From Tribonema minus (Eukaryota > Sar > Xanthophyceae > Tribonematales > Tribonemataceae): a stretch of 64,000 bases of DNA. The DNA lies in the NCBI GenBank assembly GCA_017506865.1, contig JAFCMP010000528.1, positions 1 through 64,000 of the forward strand, in the 5' to 3' direction. The position numbers and the translations under genes were made by a program. Below the pieces are notes generated by a model, which did no database searches, was not told the origin of the DNA, and saw only the letters and a list, made by a program, of their open reading frames with translations. Of the stretch, positions 1 through 9,821 are shown piece by piece. The first letter of the stretch is position 1; each line of letters begins with the position of its first letter.

Positions 1-18
1 CATGGCGTAGCAGAGATC

Positions 19-3000
19 ATGAAAAGAATATCATGGCGGCGGCGGGAGGCCCGTATTGCCAACTCTGAATCAGCGCAGAAATGCAAGGAATCCGATCTAG
101 CGTGCGCACAAGCGCAGGATATTAGCACCAGTGCTGCAGATGGCAATGGCGCTTGTCAACAGGACGATGGCACGAGTGGCAGCAGCAGAGCAACTGGAGA
201 CGGACGCGCAGCGCACAAACGCAAGAGGGTACAGAATGACGGTTGGTCAATTTCCGATCAAACAGGCGAAGGGGAGCACACGGGCGGGCAAAGTGCAGTC
301 AAGCGCTCTAGAACAGGTCATAACAGTCTGGAACAGCAACGTCTGATGCTAGACGACGAAGCTGGAGGTGGAGGCAGTGCGGACCCGGAGTACAAGTGCA
401 ACTTATGCGACCTCGTGGTGAAGAAGGGCATGTCGCTGCTCTCGTTACAGCAGAAGTTAAACGCCCACATCGCGGCGAAGCACCAGCGCAAACACCACAG
501 TGGGACAGCAACAACGTTCCTGGAGCGCTCCGACCTCAGCACGTCGCACTTGCAAACCATCTACACCGAGTGTGCCTTGTGCAAAAACCTGTTTCATGCC
601 AACAAGACATTCAGAGTGGACAGCAGCGATGCCAGCGCGGGCAAGCACTGCCGCAAATGCAGGCCTATCACTTCACCCGCTGCAGTGGCGGCAACATTGT
701 CAACAACAGCATCAGCAGCACCGCTAGCACCTGATGCATCGACGGCAACAGCTACCACGTCGCTGCCACAGCAGCAACCGGCGTGCACACCCATCGGCAA
801 CCCCTACGCAAAGGGACCAGCGCACGCGCAGCAGGCACCTGCTGCTCAGGCTGGTGGCAGCAGCTCCTCCGGCAGCTCAAAGAGGCCGGAACGCGGGGGC
901 AGCAGTGCTACACGAGGGGGTCGGGGTCGCAGTGGAGGGCGCGGACGTGGCAATGGAGGACGCGTTCGCAGCGGCAGCAATGATGCAGACATCAGCAGTA
1001 GCAGAGCGACTAGCGGCAGCAGAACCGGAGGCGGCAGCAGCAGCGGTGCCGGCGGCGGCAGTGCAGCCGGTACTAAGGACAGCGGCGCTGGCAACGGCCG
1101 CAGCAGTGATGCCAGCAGCCGCAGCGGCGGTGCTAGCAACAGCGGCAGTGGCGCGCGAACTCAAAACGGCCGCGGTGGCCGTGGCAGCGGTCGCAGCAGC
1201 GACAGCGGCGGACGAGGCTGTGGTCGTGGCGGCCGCGGCGGCGGCGGAGGGGGCCCCAGAGCGGCAGGTGCGGCGACAGCAGCGGCAGCGCCAGGCCCTG
1301 CAGGCGCAGCAGGTGGGGCAGGTGGGCTTTTCACGTGGACCATCTCAACCCCCGCAGTCGCAGCAGTGCTTGACAGCATCAGCCTCGATGAGCTGTGCAA
1401 GCTGCAGTTCGCGACAACTAGAAGCCTTGCTAGACCACGCAATCGTCGCTATGTGGGAGCTGCACTGGAGAACGCAGCAACACATCTGTTGGCACACACA
1501 ATGACGATGTTCGTCAATGCGGCGCGGGAGCCAGATTCCGCAGGGCGGGTGCAGCGACTGCAAAGATCCACGATTCTACACCACCTCATGCCATCACTCA
1601 TCACCTCCACCGATGGCGCACCTGGCATCACTCGCTCCGACAGAATCAGAATGTTGGCACGCGGTGAGCTTGACCGGTTGGTGCCAGCGCTCCTCGCACA
1701 CGCGCGTGCGCACCGGCGCTGGCGCGCGCGCCAGCAAACGAAGGCAGCGATCAACGCCTACGTCCTACAGTGCATGGGCACACGGGGGGGGCTACAGCAG
1801 GCAGCGCGTTTCCTTCAGCCCAGAACGGTGGCGATACCTGATGATGACTGCTTTGCCGCCATGCAGTCCAAACACCTCCCCGCTGCGCCAGGGGAACAAC
1901 TCCATGAGCTATCCGGCATGGTTGATCAGCTTGTGGCGAAAGCAGCCGACATGCCAGCAGAACTCAGCCTGTTACAGGGGGAGGGAATTGAGCCAGAGAC
2001 GGTTGCCAAGCTCATCCAGCGAGCAAGCCCTTACAGTGGAGCAGGCCCATCGGGGCTGCGCTACAGCCACCTGCAGGATGCGCTACGCACAAGCTGGGGA
2101 CGGCATGAGTTTGCTGCTGTCCTCACACGGTGGCTTCAGACCGTTATGCGGGAGGCTGCGCGGCTGCCGGATGCCTTCTGGCAGTTGCATGGCGCGGGGC
2201 GCCTGACGCCACTTGCAGAACAACAGGAAGATGGTACAGCTAAGCAGCGGCCCATCGTTTGCGGCGAGGTGCTGCAGCGACTATGCACTTCGGTGTACGT
2301 GGCAGACCGCAAAGACTTCCTGGCGGAGCTCCTTGAGCCAGACGGGCAGTATGGGGTAGCCGCCTCAGCAGGAGCGGAGAAAGCGGCCATGGCCGGCAAA
2401 CTCGCGTATGAGCTCGGTCACTGGCAGTTCATGCTGGACCTCAAGAATGCCTTCAACATGGTGTTCGTCCTGGCGGCAGCGGAATGGGTAGCAGCACAGC
2501 TGCCGGACTTCCTCGACTACTTCATCGGCACATACGTTCGCACTCGGCCACGCCTGCTGTTCCAGCACGTTGACGGCTCCACGCGCATCATCATGTCTCA
2601 GCGCGGGTTTAAGCAGGGGGACCCCGCGGCACCGATGCTCTTCTGCGGCGCCATTGCTCAGTGCTTGAAACGGTTCAATGAGGCGGCGGCTGCGCAGCGC
2701 GCGCGGAGGCGGATGGGCGCCTACATGGACGATGCCAACGTCCGAACAGGCGCTTGCACGCTGACTCAGGATGACATACAGGCGGTGGCGCAGCTCAAAC
2801 AACACTTTGCGGAGGTGGGGCTGGAGCTAAACCTCACCAAGTCACGCGCGCTGCCTGGCAGGGGGCATGTGGTGACAGACCACGAGCGGCAACTGCTGCA
2901 GCAGCTGGGCGTTCAGCTAGTGGGGGATACGGATGAAAATCAGAACCGTGGAGCTGTGTTGCTGGGGGTGCCGGAGGGCCACAGCAGCTTTGTGGACGCA

Positions 3001-4563
3001 TGGCTGCGCAGGGAAGCGGGTGCAGGCGGGGCAGGGGCTCGATTTGCAGAGCGATGCGCGCGCCTGACATCTCCGAGGGCTATGTTCAGGTTACTGCGCT
3101 ACTGCGTGGTGCCTCGCATGACGTACTGCCTGCGCACCATTCCCACTACGCAGACAGCGCCAGCCGCCAAGGAGTGGGATCGGGTCACGCAGTGGGTGCT
3201 TGAGCACTCAATGGGCCTGCAGTCACCAGGCCAGACCTGGCGCCAGTTTGAGCAAAGTGGGGCCCACTTCCATCTGGCAGCGCACGGCCCAGCCTTACAG
3301 CAAGCGCGACTCCCAACACGGCATGGCGGCCTTGGCATTACCAGCGCCTGCGACATCGCTGATGCTGCGTATGTGGCGGGCACGTTGCAAGCGCTGCAAC
3401 CAGCACTCTCTGGATGGGCGGGGGTGCTGCAGCAGGCGGCTCCTCAAGCGGCTGCAGACACCGCTGCTGAGGATGCGGCAACACAAGCGGCACCGGCAGC
3501 AGCGGCAGCAGCACCAGAATCAGCAGCATCAGCAGCGGCAACTGTTACAGCGGCAGCGGCAGTTGCCAGTGGAGGCGCGACCGCTCCGGCAGCGGCAACT
3601 GCATCAGCGGCTGGCCGCGCTTATGGCGCAGCCATTCCGGCAACACACGACGCAGCTGCCGCTGGATCAGGGGCCGCGGCGGCAGCACAGGCGGCACCAG
3701 CGGCAGCAGCAGCAGCGGCGGCGCACGGCGCAACTACTCCGGCGGCAGCAGCAGCGGCGGCAGCAGCAGCTGCTCCAGCATCAGAGGCTGCAGCAGCAGC
3801 GGCAGCACATGTTGCACCTCAAGTGGCCTCGGCGGCATCACTAACTGCAGCATCAACAGCAGCGGCTGCGGGCATAGGCAATACAGCTGCTACAAGCCCT
3901 ACTAGCCTAAGGGCTGCTGCAGCACCTGCAACAGGAGCAGCGTCGGCAGGCGGCGCCGCAACCGTGCCGGCTGCGACAGCGGCAATGGCGGTGGCAGCGG
4001 CCAATGCGGCAGGTGCTGCACCAACACCTGCGGCAGCAGCAACACCACTGGCAGCAGCAGCAACGGCAGGCGGCACAGCTGCAGCACCAGCGCACGCAGC
4101 AGCGGCAGCCGTCAATGCAGGCGCTGCGCGTTCCACACCAGCAATGCTACAAGGCGCAGCAGCAGCAGAGGTGGCGCGCCTGCCCCTCATGCGGACGATC
4201 GCCACAGCTGCCACATCTCTACGTGCAGCAACAGGTGACAAGCTGGAACATATACTGCCACCAGCGCTAACGCCACTGCAGCAGCAACCACCTACGCAGC
4301 AGCCGCCGCTGCGGCCGACAGCAGGTGGTGGCACTGGTGCGGATGCTGCTTGCGTACTTGACGCCAGTGCTCTGCAGTTGCAGTGTAGCCTGAAGCGCCC
4401 CAATCAGAGTGCGCTTGCAGATGCCGTCGCTACCGAGCTTGCAGATAAGGTGGAGGCGGACCTGCAACAGCTGCCGCAGGGCACGCAACGCACGCAAGCA
4501 CTTGCTCGCACATGTGCACAAATCTATATAGCGAATCAATCATCTCAACATGGGGACTGGTAG
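19..4563 (+). CDS. Retrotransposon protein: zinc fingers plus reverse transcriptase, endonuclease missing
   Basis: The 1514-residue uninterrupted ORF would copy element RNA into DNA. Residues ~125-156 form a CxxC...H...H finger and ~184-215 a CxxC...CxxC ribbon, probably nucleic-acid binding. Residues ~280-435 are Gly/Ser/Arg-rich and RGG-like. The reverse transcriptase occupies ~650-1120: motif A LDLKNAFN (~805-812), motif B GFKQGDPAAP (~863-872), motif C AYMDDANV (~901-908, with both catalytic Asp present), and a later GGLG segment (~1104). About 300 residues (~1130-1430) are almost pure Ala-rich low complexity encoded by GCA/GCG codons. No apurinic endonuclease or RNase H domain is seen. 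The C-terminal RLE domain expected from the related copy is absent. The ATG at 19 is the first in frame in this window, and the true start may lie upstream. Confidence 0.85.
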   Translation: MKRISWRRREARIANSESAQKCKESDLACAQAQDISTSAADGNGACQQDDGTSGSSRATGDGRAAHKRKRVQNDGWSISDQTGEGEHTGGQSAVKRSRTGHNSLEQQRLMLDDEAGGGGSADPEYKCNLCDLVVKKGMSLLSLQQKLNAHIAAKHQRKHHSGTATTFLERSDLSTSHLQTIYTECALCKNLFHANKTFRVDSSDASAGKHCRKCRPITSPAAVAATLSTTASAAPLAPDASTATATTSLPQQQPACTPIGNPYAKGPAHAQQAPAAQAGGSSSSGSSKRPERGGSSATRGGRGRSGGRGRGNGGRVRSGSNDADISSSRATSGSRTGGGSSSGAGGGSAAGTKDSGAGNGRSSDASSRSGGASNSGSGARTQNGRGGRGSGRSSDSGGRGCGRGGRGGGGGGPRAAGAATAAAAPGPAGAAGGAGGLFTWTISTPAVAAVLDSISLDELCKLQFATTRSLARPRNRRYVGAALENAATHLLAHTMTMFVNAAREPDSAGRVQRLQRSTILHHLMPSLITSTDGAPGITRSDRIRMLARGELDRLVPALLAHARAHRRWRARQQTKAAINAYVLQCMGTRGGLQQAARFLQPRTVAIPDDDCFAAMQSKHLPAAPGEQLHELSGMVDQLVAKAADMPAELSLLQGEGIEPETVAKLIQRASPYSGAGPSGLRYSHLQDALRTSWGRHEFAAVLTRWLQTVMREAARLPDAFWQLHGAGRLTPLAEQQEDGTAKQRPIVCGEVLQRLCTSVYVADRKDFLAELLEPDGQYGVAASAGAEKAAMAGKLAYELGHWQFMLDLKNAFNMVFVLAAAEWVAAQLPDFLDYFIGTYVRTRPRLLFQHVDGSTRIIMSQRGFKQGDPAAPMLFCGAIAQCLKRFNEAAAAQRARRRMGAYMDDANVRTGACTLTQDDIQAVAQLKQHFAEVGLELNLTKSRALPGRGHVVTDHERQLLQQLGVQLVGDTDENQNRGAVLLGVPEGHSSFVDAWLRREAGAGGAGARFAERCARLTSPRAMFRLLRYCVVPRMTYCLRTIPTTQTAPAAKEWDRVTQWVLEHSMGLQSPGQTWRQFEQSGAHFHLAAHGPALQQARLPTRHGGLGITSACDIADAAYVAGTLQALQPALSGWAGVLQQAAPQAAADTAAEDAATQAAPAAAAAAPESAASAAATVTAAAAVASGGATAPAAATASAAGRAYGAAIPATHDAAAAGSGAAAAAQAAPAAAAAAAAHGATTPAAAAAAAAAAAPASEAAAAAAAHVAPQVASAASLTAASTAAAAGIGNTAATSPTSLRAAAAPATGAASAGGAATVPAATAAMAVAAANAAGAAPTPAAAATPLAAAATAGGTAAAPAHAAAAAVNAGAARSTPAMLQGAAAAEVARLPLMRTIATAATSLRAATGDKLEHILPPALTPLQQQPPTQQPPLRPTAGGGTGADAACVLDASALQLQCSLKRPNQSALADAVATELADKVEADLQQLPQGTQRTQALARTCAQIYIANQSSQHGDW
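3420..4310 (+). repeat. GCA/GCG codon low-complexity tract (poly-Ala segment)
   Basis: About 0.9 kb of imperfect GCAGCGGCA-type trinucleotide repeats encodes a nearly continuous alanine-rich stretch in the retrotransposon ORF. In the other frames the same DNA reads as Gln/Arg-rich or Leu/Pro-rich, which explains several long shadow ORFs here. Its position between reverse transcriptase and the expected endonuclease suggests a flexible linker that expanded by repeat slippage. Confidence 0.7.
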
Positions 4564-4611
4564 TAATGAAATCACAGATCCAGCAAAGACGTGCAAAATG
4601 GGCATGCTTAC

Positions 4612-7600
4612 AAGCTCAATTATGCTCTTGACGCTGAACAGGTGCAAGTCTTTGCCATCTGGCAGTAGAGTCATGTCAGGCGACAGACCACTCAAGAAAC
4701 GCGAGCAGTGCGTGTCCAAGACGACCACCCCAGGAAGCCCGGTTGTGGGTGTAAGCGTCAGCTTTGCTACGCTGCCATCCCCAGGCGCCCACTGCCCCCT
4801 GTAGCCGAGCTGATAGGCAGCGCCTTGTAGAATAGCTTTGAGGTGAGGCAGGAACGCGTCATTTTCATTGCCATTGGGCTTCGCTGTGACCCGCAGGCGT
4901 CAGGGCGGGGTAAGGTTGTTGGCACCACTACCATGCGGTAGCATTGCGGAGAAAGTGGACGTCCGCAGCGATTCCTGCTCAGCCTGGTAGATCTGGGTAT
5001 AAGTGGTGAAACCTGCAATGGATTCACAATTCAGCAGCATGTCATGAGCAAACCCAGAATGGGATGCAATGACAACTTCAGCCATGTCGCAGCATCTCTT
5101 CTGGATGTCAGCCAACCTTGTAGCATGCATGGCACTGATGGTGTAAGTGCGCACAATATACAGGGTGACGCAGTGTGCACATTGATAAAATATGTACAAA
5201 AGCACTTCCTAACCTGGGTTTGCCTCGCTTCTGAACCTTTTCAATGCCTGCAGGATGATGCCCTCAACCGCACGCACTGTCGAAGCGTCTGCGCGCACAA
5301 GCACAAGGCCACAGCATGATGTGCCAGGCTTCAAATCAGCATGAACCTGTTTTCGCTCATGAAAAGCGACAATCAGATGCCATCAAAAGGTGGCTGAGAC
5401 AAATGAGCACGAGGAGATGCCAGGGTACACGGCCAGGTCAAAACACAAAACATCACTCACGCTGGAAACGACATGCGTGAAGCACACTGGACCAGATTGC
5501 AACAGCTTGAGCATGAATGGTACCAAATTGCAACAGGTTGAGCATGAAGCAGTCTGTACCAGACTGCAACAGGTTGAGCAGGAGCGGCGGCGACCACATG
5601 CTTGAATTCTGCCTTAGATCTGACCCACTGATAAAAAACAAAACGCTCCAGAGCCATTGATATATTTGTTGTCAGACAATGACACCTTTGGCCGCTGGAC
5701 ATGGCACAAAAACTGACAAAGCCTTCTCAGGCAAGTGAGGAACAACACTTCCCAGAGTTTCCGCCAGCACTGCATTGGTATGTTTGCAAGCCAAATTTCA
5801 GAAAACTTCGATGTCGAAATGAGGCTGAGGCTGACTGTTATGTGATGTCGATCGTTGTGACTTGATGTGGTATGGGACCAATGCGGCAACTACACTAAGC
5901 CTCCCTCTTCCTTTGCTGGCAGTTTGTCAACATTTCCGCTGTTCATTCCTCAAACTCAGCTGCTGAACCCACATTCTGCTCTACATTTCACTAACTGAAC
6001 AACTGGAAACACAAATCGTTGCACAATTTCAGTTTACAGCGGGAAAAGAGTTCTGGGCTACAGACAACACTCCTCAGATACTCACAACTGAAAGACATAA
6101 AAGCTGACCACAAACGTGCAACCAAACCATCCAAGAGTCCACAACTGCTATGATGCATCTACGGAACGTTCGCCAAGTGTAATTAACATTAGTAGGGGTG
6201 TTTTATACAAGAGATGACGCTTCTCCACTACTCGCGACTGAACGAGTGACTGAATGTTGTGCATCCTCAGCAGATGTGCACTGCAAGCATTCACCCGGGA
6301 CACAGTACTGGCGAGCGAGCGCGTGCAACACATCTTTGTGAACTTGCAATACGCTGTGCCCCTGTAAAATTATGCTGCCCACAAAACAAGACCTCCAGGG
6401 CACAGGTGATGGTTACTGCGCCATATCCAACCTCCGCAGGGAAACACTAGAACATATGTGAAGCATACAACAACCATCTCACCTGCAGTTGCGGCACCAG
6501 CAGCGCCACTACCAGCGCCAGCTCCGGCTTGCGCAGCACCTGAGGGGAAAGACAGACAAGGCAAGAGGCAGAAGGAGACGGCAGGGCATAGATAAGCAAA
6601 TTATGTGCATGGTGTATACGTGCAACAAGAGCTTGCAAGCAACAGCACAACAACCTTGATGACTCTGCTTAAAACAGCACACATACACCAGCATTCTCAG
6701 AGGAGAGCTGTAATGGAAGGGGCACGCAGGCAGCAGGTGGGAGAGCGGGCCCCAATGCGCCAGCAGCCACATGATGCTACGCAACACACAAGCTCAGAAA
6801 CAAGGTTCAGGCGCGCTCACACGACAGCAGCAAAATGATGCCACATTGTGGTGACCAGGTGCAGATGGGTAGGGATCTGGACAGTTGACGGCAACTTCGC
6901 AGCATGCAGCAAATCAAGCCAGTGACCAGCGCCAGCTTACACATGCCAAAATCTAGTGCACAGCAATGACCAAATCGCATGAGCCACCCAGAATTATGAC
7001 ATCATGTTAGCAATTGTGCCACTTACAGCTAGGGTTGTGCCGAGAGTGTAAGGTACATGTGCGTTTCGATACGGCATTCATTACATATATGCTTATAGGT
7101 ACAAAGCTTATGAACTCTATGCATTTTTATTCATGACGCACTCAGATTTTTGACGCGTTCTCCACCTCATAGTGTAACGTGTATAATACCCAGTATGGTG
7201 GCCTTTGGGTTCAGGTTCTCTTTCGCAAGGGATATCGGCAGACCAGCTGATGGTGATAAACGACTGACACAGACATGTAGCCGCTGCTGCTACTGCTGCG
7301 CAGCTGCCACGTGGCAGGCCTCCACAAATGCAACAGCGCTTTTGTTTAGATTCCGTGTTCCGTGCTGTTGCCTGTTCTGCAACGCTTGCTCTTTATGCTA
7401 CCATGACGAACGATCCTCACATACTTGCAGCTAAAAAAAAATCACACCTGACGCACTCATCTCATGTGAGCATTATATTATTCGGAATCTAAGGTGAACA
7501 AAGTTGTTGTGAGCAGGCCTGTTGTGCCATTGCCTCAACATGCGAGACAAGCTGACATGCATGGGTTACACAAAGCGCCCTTTGACGTCAGACCAAAAAC

Positions 7601-9493
7601 GATGGTCGGCATGGGCAGCCCAAAATATGCAGTTTCTCTTATGATGAGAATGGTCAGCCGACGGCACAGCACTGAGTCAACGACGTACACGTATTCCGCA
7701 AAGGCCCTGAGAGCGTGATCATATGTGGTGTACAAGCCAAATGAGCAGGCAGCGCATCATAAAAAGTGAGCCATTGCCATAGCATCAAGGTGTGCGCCTG
7801 TCAAGCAGGTGGGTACGTCATGAACAGCATAAGCAGCTTTGGTACACGCGCTATCGTGTACACATGAATGCTGATGCCTGTGGTGACATGATGTCATATC
7901 TGCATCGATTGCAATATTGTTAGGGTGACAGCACGTTTAAACAGCAGACACGCTTTGAGCGCCACTTGCGATGTTGGTGTATCATGTCCTGTCACAACTA
8001 CTTTGTGCCATTTGTGGTCAGAAGCTCACCTGCAAATGCTGTTTTTCAATTTTGCTGCAAGGCCAGCAGTCATGCCAGCAATTCGAAAGGCCCCACCAGC
8101 TCCTTGGCAGTACATGCATCATAATCCTCCGGATCATTCGTGTCTGCTTCGGCTAGGGCATTCTTCAAGGAGTCCAGCATTTTATCCAGCAGCAGCAAGC
8201 ATGGTCCCCAAGAAAACGCTTCAGTCGCTCAAGTTACTCCGTCACAGATGCCATGGTCACGCACCTTGGAAAGCCTTCCGAAGTAACTTTGCCGCACCAA
8301 ACTTGAAGCCTAGCCCCCTCAGCTCGTCGAATGCGGTTGCCTCAATGGCTGCAGCAGTCACCAGGCCATGCTCCACCATCTGACGCTTCACCGTGTCCGT
8401 GAACAACAACTTGATGTCTTCCGCTGTCAGCTTTGTGGCTAAGAGCTCTTCAAGCTCTGCAATCTCCTCTGCTGAAGCATCCGACATGACTGTGGCAACA
8501 GCGCGCACGGTGGCAGCAGGAGGTAGGTCAAAACATAAAACAGATGAGCGTTTTCAAGACTGCAGCATGGGCCCTGCTGATGATTATGAGAGCGTGTTGC
8601 ATTGACGCTGTTGCGGCATACAACAGTAGTTCATGCCTACGGTACCAAAACCTAAGGAATCAATTTGCAGGCAACAAGCAGTCAGCGACAGGGCACGTTG
8701 TCGGAGGAGCTCATGGGTCAGCGTCATGAAAAGTGCTGCCACAAAGTACTAGAATGCAGGATGCGACTGCGCCGTACGAACCTTATCTGTTGGACAGGAG
8801 CGACAGGACATTAGAGGTACGGAGCACAGATACAGGATTTGTACGGCAGAAGCAAGTATGGCCAGGCACTGTGAAAGTGGTCGGACAACAGCACGTAGCG
8901 TATACATGAGCCCCGATAAGCCGCGCACTGGCACAGCCGTCCTCTGGCACTGCACCGAAGCGAGAGCGACAGCCAATGTTGAGCATGACTGCCGCGGGCG
9001 CTGCTGCTGCAATGACACCTCATCGTCCAGCGACACGGCTTCATCGTGAAACGTTGCACTCACTGACTCAGAAGGTCGATAAGCTAAGATACATATCGGA
9101 GCCCTGCAGGCATTGCACCGTAATGGTGCACGAGTGACAACCTCAACTCTGAAAGAACTTGCAAGATTCCCTCAGCACAGCACGCCGCACATAAACCTGC
9201 GTGCCTCAGTATTGTAGAAATAGGCAGATGATATCGCATGACTGGAGCGGGCTGCGATAACACCGCGTCGTTGCAGCGACGCAGTGGCGTATCTGACAGC
9301 TGCACTCCCACTTCGCTCTCAGAGTCTATAGCGTCAACAGCACACCAAGCACGTGTATCCGAACAAAATTTAAGTGCCTGCCGCAGCTCTGGTGGTTCTG
9401 GAGCACCTTACCTGCCGTCGTCCAAGTCGGCCAGCTCTTTCAGCGAAGCTTCGGCCAGCCCTGAAGCCCCGGGACGTGAGCGCTGCTGCCAAC
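4612..9493 (-). CDS. Unrecognised spliced gene (SAM-like exon; possible PD-(D/E)XK-like end), partial
   Basis: I do not recognise this gene by name. Coding-like exons with matching splice sites on the minus strand are 9493-9412, 8489-8265, 6539-6483, 5288-5214, about 5120-4932 and 4883-4612. The phases agree from 8489-8265 through 6539-6483 to 5288-5214. The junction into the ~5120 exon is not resolved. The 8489-8265 exon encodes 74 acidic/helical residues, the next an Ala/Gly linker, and the 3' exons a compact domain ending in SPDMTLLPDG...SIIEL before a GTAAGC donor. A Pro-Asp followed ~20 residues later by Glu-hydrophobic at an exon end resembles a PD-(D/E)XK nuclease core, but this is inference. 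The 5' and 3' ends are not found, and the 3' end runs into the retrotransposon at 4563. Confidence 0.45.
4884..4931 (-). other. 48-nt GTAGTG...TCACAG segment holding the only in-frame stop
   Basis: Within otherwise continuous minus-strand coding sequence (about 5120-4612) the only stop is a TGA inside this 48-nt stretch. The stretch begins with GT, ends with CACAG and is divisible by three. Removing it joins ...AMLPH to AKPNGNEN.... Either it is an exceptionally short intron or the gene carries a nonsense mutation. Confidence 0.4.
8265..8489 (-). CDS. Internal exon encoding a SAM-like helical segment
   Basis: This is the strongest exon of the unrecognised minus-strand gene. A TTGCCACAG acceptor precedes it and an AAG/GTGCGT donor follows. 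It carries 2+222+1 nt and encodes 74 residues from MSDASAEEIAELEELL to LLRKAFQ. The pattern, two acidic amphipathic helices followed by an ELRGLGFKFGAAKLL segment, resembles sterile-alpha-motif-like small helical domains that mediate protein association. The family assignment is by pattern only. Confidence 0.55.
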
Positions 9494-9821
9494 CTGGCAA
9501 CAGCGCAGGAGGTTGCAGGTGGTGGTGTGGGTGAGCTTCGCTAGATGTTTTGTGATCATGAGCAGCAACAGCGGTTGCACATTGACGCCGGAACACATGG
9601 CCTCCGACAGTAAGGGGCAGCAGCCACTTTATGATCAACTCACCTGCCACCTTCCAGAACTTCGGCTTCCTACATGACCAGCACAGCACCAGCTAGCGGA
9701 TAGATTACGTGCTCGTGCGTTGGTCCAAGCCCTGCTCTCGATGCTACGGTACCAGGTTCTGTGCTGCTGTGCCGCTGTCTCTGAAAGTGGCAAGGTTGTA
9801 GGCCCTGTTCCCCCCCAATTC

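Larger units (their letters stand above)
1..4563 (+). mobile_element. Non-LTR retrotransposon copy lacking its 3' endonuclease end
   Basis: This is a LINE-like element whose left end lies outside the window. A zinc-finger N-terminus followed by a reverse transcriptase, together with similarity to the endonuclease-bearing copy at 36144-39542, places it with non-LTR elements that carry a C-terminal restriction-like endonuclease (RLE). The coding frame stops right after a Ser-Gln-His-Gly-Asp-Trp segment, which matches the point in the other copy just before the Cys/His knuckle and nuclease. The sequence after it belongs to a minus-strand host gene. The copy is therefore truncated at its 3' end, which is unusual because LINEs normally lose their 5' ends. 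No poly(A) tail or clear target-site duplication is visible. Confidence 0.7.

Noticed and set aside
734..4403. Long ORFs in other frames of the retrotransposon (Gln/Arg-rich, Leu/Pro-rich, Ala-rich)
   Set aside because: They are shadows of the GCA/GCG repeat and Gly/Ser-rich coding DNA of the reverse-transcriptase ORF.
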